Assembly: GCA_018667855.1 (NCBI GenBank)
Contig: JABIRL010000143.1
Span: 1 to 33,074, forward strand
DNA: 33,074 nucleotides
DNA from: Rhodospirillaceae bacterium
GTDB lineage: Bacteria; Pseudomonadota; Alphaproteobacteria; GCA-2731375
Direction: 5' to 3'
Within the stretch, counting starts at the first letter, position 1; each line of letters opens with the position of its first letter. The position numbers and the translations under genes are program-made. Shown here piece after piece: positions 16,271 through 23,413 of the stretch. The notes under the pieces are model-generated. The model did no database searches. It was given only the letters and a program-made list of their open reading frames with translations, and was not told where the DNA came from.

Positions 16271-17248
16271 TTAACTCCCTAGATTTCGTAGCGGCCTGCT
16301 GACTGACAAGGTGCCCCCGGCCCACAAAGGCAAATAAGTCATCTTCACCCCGGCCCCGCCGGTGATGATGGGCTGGATATCTTCAGCCGCGCGGGCGGGG
16401 ATGCCGGCGTCGAACATATGGCGCTGAATGCGTGCCAGGTCCCAGCCGTGTTTGGCGATCTGTTGCGCCAGTTCGGGGGGGAGAAGAAAAAACTGCTCGC
16501 CCAAATCCCGCAACCGCCCGGCGGAGGCCGCCGTGCCGATGGCGGGCATGACAGCGGCCATAGGGTCGAGGATCGCCTCCGGCGTATCGCCGCCGCCGCT
16601 GGGCAGAACCTCCGCCGTGCCCGAAACACCAAGGATGGTCACCGCGCTTGTATCCCCGTCCAGACCCCGCCGTGCCGCCAACGTGGGGAAACTTGCGTCA
16701 TCCCCTTCGGGAAAGCAGAAGGCAAATTTGCCCGGCTGTCCCATGGTCGCCATATCGCCGATGCCGGCCCGCGCCCCGCCGATGTTGCGCATGACCAGGG
16801 CTATGGCCCGGCCCACAGTGGCATTGGCGCGGTTGCCGGGCCCCAGAAGATTGGTGCCCGTGTTCATGCCCAGGGTCTGCCGAATGACGCCATGAACGAT
16901 GGTGACGACGGCCGGCGTGCCCGTGGTGGTCAGAATGCCCAGCAAATTGAATGTGGGTTCCAGACAGGCCTCGGCCGCGGTCAAAACCACGGCCAGGGCA
17001 TCCCGTTCGCACCCCGCCAAGACGCAATTGTAGGCCACGGCGGCGGTGGTCAGATCACCGAACAGGGGCAGCAGTTGCCCATAAGATTTATTGGGCGCGT
17101 TAACACCGGCCAGCATGGCATCCAGCCGCGCCTTGGTGGGCGGGACCAGGGGCAGGCCGTCGCTCAATCCCTGTTCGTCCAGAACGGCCTGGGCCTCTTC
17201 CAACGGCATTCCGTCCGGAAAGATCGGTAGATCGGCCAGCGCCTCCAT
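16271..17248 (-). CDS. UGSC-associated uncharacterised protein, paralogue B
   Basis: A 325-residue protein of a family without a known function, paralogous to its upstream neighbour. Shared landmarks are GLSDGLPLVPPT, LAGCERDALAVVLTAAEA, NLLGPGNRANATVGRA, RNIGGARAGI and GQPGKFAFCFPE. Compared with the neighbour it has lost the cysteines in two matching places: TTTGTPAVV against ATTHSCAPM, and NTGTNLLGPG against NCSSNCFGQG. The two proteins may form a hetero-oligomer with one active and one supporting subunit. From memory, proteins of this type are encoded beside, or fused to, UGSC-family selenoproteins; I cannot verify this here. It starts 9 nt after its paralogue with only a weak GGGG in front, suggesting coupling. 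Confidence 0.8.
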   Translation of the reverse strand: MEALADLPIFPDGMPLEEAQAVLDEQGLSDGLPLVPPTKARLDAMLAGVNAPNKSYGQLLPLFGDLTTAAVAYNCVLAGCERDALAVVLTAAEACLEPTFNLLGILTTTGTPAVVTIVHGVIRQTLGMNTGTNLLGPGNRANATVGRAIALVMRNIGGARAGIGDMATMGQPGKFAFCFPEGDDASFPTLAARRGLDGDTSAVTILGVSGTAEVLPSGGGDTPEAILDPMAAVMPAIGTAASAGRLRDLGEQFFLLPPELAQQIAKHGWDLARIQRHMFDAGIPARAAEDIQPIITGGAGVKMTYLPLWAGGTLSVSRPLRNLGS

Positions 17249-17257
17249 ACCCCGGCC

Positions 17258-18304
17258 TCAGACGTGGGCCACCCGCACGGAGCAGGCGGCGGTGAAACCA
17301 AAGGGCGGAATATAGGCGGAATGCTTGCCCGGCCCGCCGGCAACCAGGATATGGATATCCTCCGGCCCCGGTGTCATGGGGTAATAGCCATTGACCAGGG
17401 GTCGCTCCATCTCCTCATAACTGACCTGGTTCTCTTTCGAGACCTGATCGAGGGGCACGGCGGAGCGTTTGAACAAATCCTCCTGCATGTCCGCGATGGT
17501 CCAACCGTCCCGATGCAGGGTCTGGGCATGTTCCGGACCCAAAATCAGAAAAATCGGCGCATTGCAATAGATCGCGTTGGCGCCCGGCTGGCTGATGGTG
17601 CCGGCGATGGTGGTCAAAATACCAATGCCGGAGGTGGAGGCATGATCGTTGATATTATGGGGCGCCTCGGTCGGCATGGCGGTCACCACGCTGTCTTCCG
17701 CGGCAAAGCCCCGGCGCACGTGGAACGGCTCCCACGGGCTTTCCTCCTCATTCTCGCCGAAACAGAATGCGTATTTGGCCGGCGACCCTTGGGTCGAGCG
17801 GTCCATAATACCGGGCTTGGCGCCGCCGACGTTGGTCAGGATCAATTGCAGGGCGCGGCCGATGGTGGCGTTTGCCTGACGGCCCTGGCCGAAACAGTTG
17901 GAGGAGCAGTTGACGTCCAGTTCCTTGCGGATCGGGCCGTTGACCAACAGCATCGGCGCACAGGAATGGGTGGTCGCCAGAGATCCATGCAGATTGTACT
18001 CGGGGTTCAGCACCGCCCTGGTAGCCGCCAGAACGGCGGGAAAATATTCCGGCCGGCAGCCCGCCATGACCGCGTTGGCGGCCATCACCGGCAAAGTGGG
18101 AATAACCCGGCGGGGCGACATGGCCGGGATCGGTTCGTTGTCCCCGCGCACCGTGTCAAGAAACCGTTCCACCGAGGCTTCGGCGGGCATGACCAGGGGG
18201 AAGCCGTCGCTCCACCCCTGGGCCATGGCGTATTCGTTCCATTCCGCCTGGTCCATGTCGCCCAGGTCAATGGTCTCGACATCTTCTATACTGCTATCCG
18301 TCAC
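17258..18304 (-). CDS. UGSC-associated uncharacterised protein, paralogue A
   Basis: This product of about 348 residues carries the family landmarks GWSDGFPLVMP, MAGCRPEYFPAVLAATRA, NPEYNLHGSLATTHSCAP, FGQGRQANATIGRA, LTNVGGAKPGI and GSPAKYAFCFGENEE. It keeps conserved cysteines in ATTHSCAP, VNCSSNCFG and YAFCFG, which would suit a redox or thiol-binding role next to a selenoprotein. There is no signal peptide or membrane segment. The start is uncertain: GTG 18302-18304 (GGAAAA 8 nt upstream) gives an N-terminus the same length as paralogue B; TTG 18337 and ATG 18256 are alternatives. A REP-like hairpin lies between this gene and the selenoprotein gene. Function is not known; association with the UGSC family is from general recollection of such neighbourhoods. 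Confidence 0.8.
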   Translation of the reverse strand: MTDSSIEDVETIDLGDMDQAEWNEYAMAQGWSDGFPLVMPAEASVERFLDTVRGDNEPIPAMSPRRVIPTLPVMAANAVMAGCRPEYFPAVLAATRAVLNPEYNLHGSLATTHSCAPMLLVNGPIRKELDVNCSSNCFGQGRQANATIGRALQLILTNVGGAKPGIMDRSTQGSPAKYAFCFGENEEESPWEPFHVRRGFAAEDSVVTAMPTEAPHNINDHASTSGIGILTTIAGTISQPGANAIYCNAPIFLILGPEHAQTLHRDGWTIADMQEDLFKRSAVPLDQVSKENQVSYEEMERPLVNGYYPMTPGPEDIHILVAGGPGKHSAYIPPFGFTAACSVRVAHV

Positions 18305-18345
18305 GACGCATTTTCCGCACCGGGTTATCCGACCCAAACACCGCA

Positions 18346-18371
18346 GTCACTCCCGCTTTCGCGGGAATGAC
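18346..18371. repeat. REP-like palindrome
   Basis: An 11 bp arm (GTCACTCCCGC, 18346-18356), a 4 nt loop TTTC, and an 11 bp arm GCGGGAATGAC (18361-18371) pair with one G-T type mismatch. This is the widespread proteobacterial repeat type with the core CCCGC-TTTC-GCGGG. It lies in the 100 bp between the selenoprotein gene and paralogue A. In the transcript it would form a strong hairpin with no U-tract after it, so it may stabilise the upstream message or damp downstream expression without ending transcription. Confidence 0.8.
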
Positions 18372-18409
18372 GATATTGCCTTAGGCAGGCGTCCGTGCGT
18401 CCTCTTCAA

Positions 18410-18928
18410 TCAGTTGTCAATTATCGCCTGCAAGCCAGCTGCAGCCGTTTCGATCCGTTCCGCCAGTTCCTCCGCGTTCAGGCCGCCGATGGGATGCTTC
18501 ACGACGATCACGTGAGGGTCCATCTTGCGTGCCTTGGCCTGGGCCTCGACCAGAGGCAGGAAGGTATCGGTGGTCAGGATAAAGTTGGTAACGCCGCGTT
18601 TTTCAAGTTCGATGCTGTCATGGAAACTCCACGACGAACATGCCCCTCAATCCGCTATAGCAATCAGCGCCGCCCGATATTTCGTGGCCAATTCGTCATA
18701 CATCCCATCGGGCGCCGGCTGGGCCGGGCTGTCTTTGAGGGTGTAGTCAATATTGTCCGTGGCCCGATGGGCGCTCATTTTGTCACGGATGCCTTCCAGC
18801 AGCTCTTTCGCGTTGGGCTTGGAATTGGAAAACAGGATAATGGGATCCTTGTTCCAATCGACCGAGTTGGCGGCAACCTGCTCTTTGCCCGGCGCCTCCT
18901 GGCCGAAGGATGGATTGACAATTTTCAT
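18410..18928 (-). CDS. UGSC-family selenoprotein with in-frame TGA selenocysteine (U94)
   Basis: The 172-residue product is read through a TGA at 18647-18649 as selenocysteine 94, ending at a second TGA (18410-18412). Upstream of the TGA are the family landmarks ILFSNSKPNAKELLEGI, PAPDGMYDEL and ALIAIAD. Downstream the same frame stays open for 78 codons and gives UGACSSWSFHDSIELEKRG, NFILTTDTFLPLVEAQA and VVKHPIGGL, all typical of UGSC proteins. U94 and C97 form a U-x-x-C redox pair; the third residue of the motif is Ala where the family name has Ser. The start ATG has AAGGAGAG upstream. A SECIS-like hairpin begins 7 nt after the TGA. The family was found in marine metagenome surveys of selenoproteins; its reaction is unknown, with a thiol/selenol redox role likely. 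A normal gene caller would wrongly end it after 93 residues. Confidence 0.92.
18607..18639 (-). promoter_or_regulatory. SECIS-like hairpin for selenocysteine insertion
   Basis: Directly downstream of the in-frame TGA, the transcript can fold as GTCGTGG (18635-18629), loop AGTTT (18628-18624), CCATGAC (18623-18617): seven pairs including one G-U. An outer stem GTTC/GAAC (18639-18636 with 18610-18607) is separated by an unpaired 3' segment of 6 nt. The apical loop starts about 18 nt after the TGA and contains GU, in line with the bacterial SECIS, where SelB binds a GU-containing loop at roughly this distance. The hairpin lies entirely within coding sequence, as in bacteria. Confidence 0.75.
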
Positions 18929-19001
18929 AATGGCTCTCCTTCAGGCCATAGGGTAAGCCAGGGTGGCGTCATCATGCAAGTTGGGCGGCTTAGGGCGATG
19001 G

Positions 19002-19025
19002 TCAAGGGGGTGGTTAAGGGGGTGG
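19002..19025. repeat. 12 bp tandem duplication across a stop codon
   Basis: Two 12 bp units, TCAAGGGGGTGG (19002-19013) and TTAAGGGGGTGG (19014-19025), differ at one base. On the minus strand the second unit ends the dimethylformamidase-like gene with proline codons and TAA, and the first adds the same codons and an in-frame TGA four codons later. It is a local slippage product giving a backup stop. Confidence 0.8.
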
Positions 19026-21233
19026 CGGAAACGGTTCGGGATCGAGAAACCTGCGCAGCACATTGCCGGTAATTTGCGCCACGTTGTTGTCATAGGCGTT
19101 GTGGGCCAGGCTACCGATCCAGGCGATGGAGCCCGTACTGAACACCGCGCCGCCCCGGGGGCACTCGAAGAACACCATATCGGCCCGCACGTTGGGATCA
19201 TCGAATTGCGGCATGGTGGAGAGGAAATCCTCCTTGGTGCGCAGCATATCGTCGCCGAAATCATCCGCCCGGGCCAGGACCAGGGCATGAATGGGGGTGC
19301 CGTCGCGGGTATCCCAGCGGTCGATCTCCTCACCCGCCGCACCGCCGCCGATACTGCCGAAATCACCGATCAGTCCATTCCTGACACCGGCAAAGGCAAA
19401 GGCGGCACGGGGATCATCGGCCCCGGCCTGACGTTCGTAAGCGCTGCTGCGCTCAAACCCCTGGGCGGCGAAACCGATGCCAACCAATTGGTTCGGCGGG
19501 CGGCCGTTGCGCCGCCACAAGCCGCCGTATTCACCATTGAAGGACTGGTAATATTCCCCCACCGGTGACATCCAGGCCCGCGTGCCGTCCTCGGCCCGGC
19601 GCACCTCGATCACGCCGGGTTTGTCTTCGCGGAATGCGATGCGCCAATAGAAACCATTGCCGCCCAGATACATCAGCCGACCGCCCTGGTCCAAATAACT
19701 TTCGATGCCGTCCAGCATGGCGGTGGAATGATATTCCGGATGGCTGCCGGTCAGAATGCAGCGATAAGGTTGCAACAGCGCCGCGCCCTCCGCGTGCAGC
19801 TCCTCGTCCGTGATGACGTCGAAGGTCTGGCCGATACGATCCAGCCAGGCCACGATGTTCATATCGGCCGGAAAACCCCAGGGCCGGTTGTCGCCGGGTT
19901 TCATATTCATCACCGGGCGCAGGCGGGACGAATAGTGAATGCCGCTGCGATCATCATGCAAATCGTAAAGCGATCCGCTGACTTCGGGGTGCGTCGCCAG
20001 ATAGGCGTCATTGACCCATTCCGGGCTGCCATCACCGAAAATGATATTCGGCTGCAGGCGCTGCCGGGTATTGGCATAGGCCATGTAGGACGCCGTGGGC
20101 ACCAGGAAGGCAACGTCCGAGGTCGTCTGGCCTTTCGGCGGCAAGACAAAAAACGGAATGCGGTCCACGTCATCGCTCCCCTGACCCTTATGGCGCAAAC
20201 GGGCGGCATATATGCCGCTGGGCAGATCATCGGGGACGGTATAGCTGAAATCCGTATCCCAGGCCGCATCGTACAGATCATCCTGATGGAAATGAATAGC
20301 GCCGTATTGCGCCGGTGCATGGCGCCAACTGTGCTCTGAACCATCCCAGTTATGGCCCGTGACGCCGCGGGTCGGCAGATTGACCACCTCGCCATGCAGA
20401 CCATGGTTAGACAAATCGCTGATCCGGTCAGTGGAGATATCGGCGGCAAAATCCCAGCATCCCAGCACACAATCGGTCAGCTCCGGGGGGACGGCCGGCC
20501 CACACAGAGCCGTCATTTCGTCGTCATTCAAAGGCCGGTTGGCGAGGCGCGGGCGGTCGATCTTGCCATTGAAGAAATCGGCCCCCGGATCGTCGCCCCC
20601 GGCCGCGAACAGGAACGGCGCGGCGGTCAAAGTGAGATCCCCCTTGACGGTTTCGGTATGTTCCACGAACTGAGAGATCAACCGGTCGCCGGGCGAGTTG
20701 GCCACCGGACGCTGCACCAGACGCACGACGCCGCTATCGCCATCATAAGTCGCCGCGACAAACAGCCATTGGTGCCGGCGCACGGGCACCCCGGTGTCGA
20801 CCACAACATCGCCGATGCGAACCGCCAGAGCGCCGTCATCATCAAGCAACAGTGCAAAACCCGCCGTCTGATCCCCCTGCCCCACCTGGCCCATCACCAC
20901 TTGCCGGTTCCGCCCCGGCAACGTGGGATAGATCATCGCCTGCAGGGTGAACCCGGCCAAGCCGTCCAACGCCTTGCCCATGGACACGATGCCGTAAGAT
21001 CCCTGGTGAATGGCCTGATAACGGCCGGGATAGGTCTTGGCGATGGGGCTTTCGACCACCCGTTCAATCATACCGGTGCCGCCCGGCGCATTGTCGCCCG
21101 CGACGAGGCGGACCAGATCGGCGGCGTAATCGCCATCCTGGTAACAGCAAACCTTGAAATCCACACGTTGCCCCGGCCGCGCGGACAGCGGATCGCAATA
21201 GCCGGTTATGGTTTTTCGCCGCAGTTCGGACAT
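19014..21233 (-). CDS. N,N-dimethylformamidase large (beta) subunit-like protein
   Basis: The 739-residue product has a beta-sandwich N-terminal part with a LamG/concanavalin-like domain (about 80-245, GLAGFTLQAMIYPTLP and HQWLFVAATYDGDSG). Its C-terminal domain matches the N,N-dimethylformamidase beta subunit (about 290-730, with PTASYMAYANTRQRLQ, GSHPEYHSTAMLDGI and LMYLGGNGFYWR). The known enzyme hydrolyses dimethylformamide with an iron held by two tyrosines and a glutamate. By spacing, Y383, Y423 and E500 are the likely equivalents; this mapping is approximate. No small alpha subunit gene (about 130 aa) is seen nearby. The start ATG has only a weak AGG upstream. The operon position suggests cleavage of an amide, not necessarily dimethylformamide. 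No signal peptide. Confidence 0.85.
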   Translation of the reverse strand: MSELRRKTITGYCDPLSARPGQRVDFKVCCYQDGDYAADLVRLVAGDNAPGGTGMIERVVESPIAKTYPGRYQAIHQGSYGIVSMGKALDGLAGFTLQAMIYPTLPGRNRQVVMGQVGQGDQTAGFALLLDDDGALAVRIGDVVVDTGVPVRRHQWLFVAATYDGDSGVVRLVQRPVANSPGDRLISQFVEHTETVKGDLTLTAAPFLFAAGGDDPGADFFNGKIDRPRLANRPLNDDEMTALCGPAVPPELTDCVLGCWDFAADISTDRISDLSNHGLHGEVVNLPTRGVTGHNWDGSEHSWRHAPAQYGAIHFHQDDLYDAAWDTDFSYTVPDDLPSGIYAARLRHKGQGSDDVDRIPFFVLPPKGQTTSDVAFLVPTASYMAYANTRQRLQPNIIFGDGSPEWVNDAYLATHPEVSGSLYDLHDDRSGIHYSSRLRPVMNMKPGDNRPWGFPADMNIVAWLDRIGQTFDVITDEELHAEGAALLQPYRCILTGSHPEYHSTAMLDGIESYLDQGGRLMYLGGNGFYWRIAFREDKPGVIEVRRAEDGTRAWMSPVGEYYQSFNGEYGGLWRRNGRPPNQLVGIGFAAQGFERSSAYERQAGADDPRAAFAFAGVRNGLIGDFGSIGGGAAGEEIDRWDTRDGTPIHALVLARADDFGDDMLRTKEDFLSTMPQFDDPNVRADMVFFECPRGGAVFSTGSIAWIGSLAHNAYDNNVAQITGNVLRRFLDPEPFPPPP

Positions 21234-21257
21234 GGCAAACCTATCTATCGCTGACGA

Positions 21258-22805
21258 TCAGGGGCGCATGGCGTGGCTGGACACCCCAGCCTTCCGCAAG
21301 GGCGCCGCCGTGTTGGCGAAATCGGTCAACAGGCCGCGCGTGTCCCGTGGATCAACGATCTCCTCGATCCAGAACGACTCGGCCGAGCGGAAGGGGGAGC
21401 GTAGTTTCTCCAGCCGTTCGGTGATTTCCGCCAATTCGGCATCGGGGTCGTCAGCGGCGGCGATATCGGCGGCATAGGCCGCTTCGATCCCGCCTTCCAG
21501 GGGCAGCGAGCCCCAGCGCCCCGATGGCCAGGCATAGCGGGTGGAGAAGCGATCACCCACGGTATGGGCGGCGCCGGCAACACCAAAGACGTTGCGGATG
21601 ATCACCGTGCACCAGGGCACCGTGGTCTGCCAAATGGCGCTCATCACGCGCACGCCTTCCTTGATGACGCCGCTTTGCTCTGCCTCCAGACCTACCTGAA
21701 AGCCGGGGCAATCGGACAGGTTTACGATGGGCAGATGAAAGGTTTGCGCCATATCGACAAATTTCTCTACTTTGCGGCAGGTATCCGCCGTCCAGCAGCC
21801 GCCATAGGACATGGGGTCGGACGCCATGAAGGCCACCGGCCAGCCGTCCAGCCGCGCCAACCCGGTGATCACCGACTTGCCGTATTGCCGGCCGATTTCG
21901 AAGAACGAGCCTTCATCGACCAGGGCATTGATGATGGGCCGCATTTTGTAGATCTTGCGAATCTCCCGGGGGATGGCATCAATCAGCCAATCGACCCGGC
22001 GGTCGGGATCGTCCGTCGGCTCAACCCGTGGCGGCAGTTCATTGATCGATTGCGGCAGGTAGGAGAGGAATTGTTTGGCGCATTCAAAAGCCTCCTCCTC
22101 CGTATTGACCGCGTGATCCACCGCGCCCGCGCGCAGCTGGATCTGCCAGCCGCCCAGTTCGTTCTTGGTCAGATTTTGCCCGATACGATTAACCACGGGC
22201 GGGCCGGCCACGAACATGGCCGACTTTTCCTTGATCATCACCGAATAATGCGAAGCCGCCAGATGCGCCGCGCCCAGACCCGCGACAGAGCCCAAACCCA
22301 ATGCCACGCGGGGCACCACGCCCATATTGGCCACGACCATTTCCCAGCCCACGACGCCCGGAACATTGGACCGGCCCGTGGTCTCGATCGTCTTGACGGA
22401 GCCGCCGCCGCCCGAACCTTCAACCAGACGTACCAGAGGAATTTCCAGGGCGTTGGCCATGGCCTCACAGGTTAGGTGCTTGCCCTTGATGGTGGCGTCC
22501 GCCGAGCCACCCCGCACTGTGAAATCATCACCGCAGACCACCACTTGCCGACCGTTCAGGCGGGCGCGGCCAAAGACGAAGTTGGAGGGCACGAGATCTT
22601 CCAGATCGTTCCTGCCGTCATATTCGGCCATGCCGGCAATCTTGCCCAACTCCCGGAAGGAGCCGTCATCGGCCAATAACTCGATCCGCTCGCGAACGGT
22701 GTATCGGCCGCCGTCCTTTTGGCGCTGGACGCGCATCTCGCCGCCCAGTTTTTCGGCAAATGCCTCGCGTCGCTTTAATTCATCTAGTTCCGGTTGCCAT
22801 GACAT
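21258..22805 (-). CDS. acyl-CoA carboxylase carboxyltransferase (beta) subunit
   Basis: A 515-residue carboxyltransferase of the propionyl-/methylcrotonyl-CoA carboxylase beta type, normal in length, which moves CO2 from biotin to an acyl-CoA. The N-terminal half has ERIELLADDGSFRELG, GDDFTVRGGSADATIKGKH, and the oxyanion loop VEGSGGGGSVKT. The C-terminal half has PIVNLSDCPGFQVG, RNVFGVAGAAH, and AWPSGRWGSLPLEGGIEAAY. The start ATG follows GGAGG. No biotin carboxylase or biotin carrier gene is in the window, so partner subunits must be encoded elsewhere, or the protein works as a CoA-ester decarboxylase or transferase. It opens the long operon after a 34-codon mini-gene whose stop lies 50 bp upstream. 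Confidence 0.9.
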   Translation of the reverse strand: MSWQPELDELKRREAFAEKLGGEMRVQRQKDGGRYTVRERIELLADDGSFRELGKIAGMAEYDGRNDLEDLVPSNFVFGRARLNGRQVVVCGDDFTVRGGSADATIKGKHLTCEAMANALEIPLVRLVEGSGGGGSVKTIETTGRSNVPGVVGWEMVVANMGVVPRVALGLGSVAGLGAAHLAASHYSVMIKEKSAMFVAGPPVVNRIGQNLTKNELGGWQIQLRAGAVDHAVNTEEEAFECAKQFLSYLPQSINELPPRVEPTDDPDRRVDWLIDAIPREIRKIYKMRPIINALVDEGSFFEIGRQYGKSVITGLARLDGWPVAFMASDPMSYGGCWTADTCRKVEKFVDMAQTFHLPIVNLSDCPGFQVGLEAEQSGVIKEGVRVMSAIWQTTVPWCTVIIRNVFGVAGAAHTVGDRFSTRYAWPSGRWGSLPLEGGIEAAYAADIAAADDPDAELAEITERLEKLRSPFRSAESFWIEEIVDPRDTRGLLTDFANTAAPLRKAGVSSHAMRP

Positions 22806-22855
22806 TGGCGGTTTCCTCCATTCGGTCGTTTACGCTTTATTGCTTTGTATCAGGT

Positions 22856-22960
22856 TTACGAAATTACGTTCTTGTAGGCGATCCCGCCTTTCATGATCAA
22901 TGCCAGGGCGTCCCCCTGGCTGTCGAACAGCCGGCCGTTCTTCAATACTAACTGCGGCAT
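22856..22960 (-). CDS. 34-residue mini-gene resembling joined ends of an amidohydrolase
   Basis: ATG 22958-22960 is preceded by GGAGGAAAC, the same sequence that precedes the carboxyltransferase start. The product begins MPQLVLKNGRLFDS, like the first strand of metal-dependent amidohydrolases, and ends ALALIMKGGIAYKNVIS, like their last strand (IMKDGxIYKN). It therefore looks like an amidohydrolase whose middle, about 370 codons, has been deleted in frame. It could be a remnant kept as a translated leader, or a genuine small protein. No stop or frameshift has accumulated. It is the first open frame of the operon. Confidence 0.6.
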   Translation of the reverse strand: MPQLVLKNGRLFDSQGDALALIMKGGIAYKNVIS

Positions 22961-22992
22961 GTTTCCTCCGAACGCGTTCCACGGTTAGGTTT

Positions 22993-23016
22993 CTTGACAT
23001 CCGACGGGGGGTCAAG
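22993..23016. promoter_or_regulatory. inverted repeat in the divergent promoter region, candidate operator
   Basis: CTTGAC at 22993-22998 and GTCAAG at 23011-23016 are exact inverted copies 12 bp apart, centred between the mini-gene/carboxyltransferase operon (minus) and the cupin gene (plus). Each arm contains TTGAC, so each could also serve as a -35 box pointing to its own side. I see no good -10 at the right distance, so a regulator site is the safer reading. No regulator gene lies beside it. Confidence 0.4.
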
Positions 23017-23084
23017 TGGGAAAACCCTGGCGCGGATCGTACAGGGTGACTAAATTCCTCCCCGAAGCCAATGAAAGATCACGG

Positions 23085-23390
23085 ATGAACGATATTTTGA
23101 GCCCGGAGAAATTCTCCCTCCCCCTCGATGCTGATGCCGTGGCCGCCGATTGGCGCGGGCGAGGCTATTCCTGTAATCTATTCGTGGATCCTCCCGGGCA
23201 GCAATGGCTGGATTTTACCCATGCTACGAACGAACTGGTCACGGTGGTCGAGGGCCGGCTGGAAATGGTGGTGGGCGATACACGGGTGGAAATGGGGCCG
23301 GGCGACGAGATTTTTATTCCCGCGCGGGCGCTGCATTCCGTCATTAATATTCACGACGGCGTCTCGCGCTGGCTGTTTGGTTACGATTGA
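23085..23390 (+). CDS. small cupin-domain protein
   Basis: A 101-residue single-domain cupin. Motif 1 is represented by DFTHATNELVTVVEGRLEM, with H and E of the metal site but only one histidine of the usual pair. Motif 2 is GDEIFIPARALHSVIN with the expected P, H and N. Such small cupins bind a metal and may be enzymes or sensors of small acids. The start is ATG 23085; a GTG opening at 23016 would run through the palindrome in the promoter region and is unlikely. It is the first gene of a three-gene plus-strand set with the NTF2-like and FMN oxidase genes, divergent from the selenoprotein operon. Confidence 0.83.
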   Translation: MNDILSPEKFSLPLDADAVAADWRGRGYSCNLFVDPPGQQWLDFTHATNELVTVVEGRLEMVVGDTRVEMGPGDEIFIPARALHSVINIHDGVSRWLFGYD

Positions 23391-23413
23391 GGAAGAGGCA
23401 ATAGGTGGACGCA

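Noticed and set aside
18395..19072. Long plus-strand open frame opposite the selenoprotein gene
   Set aside because: It is the antisense of the UGSC gene and the end of the dimethylformamidase-like gene, has no family motifs, and is expected in GC-rich DNA.
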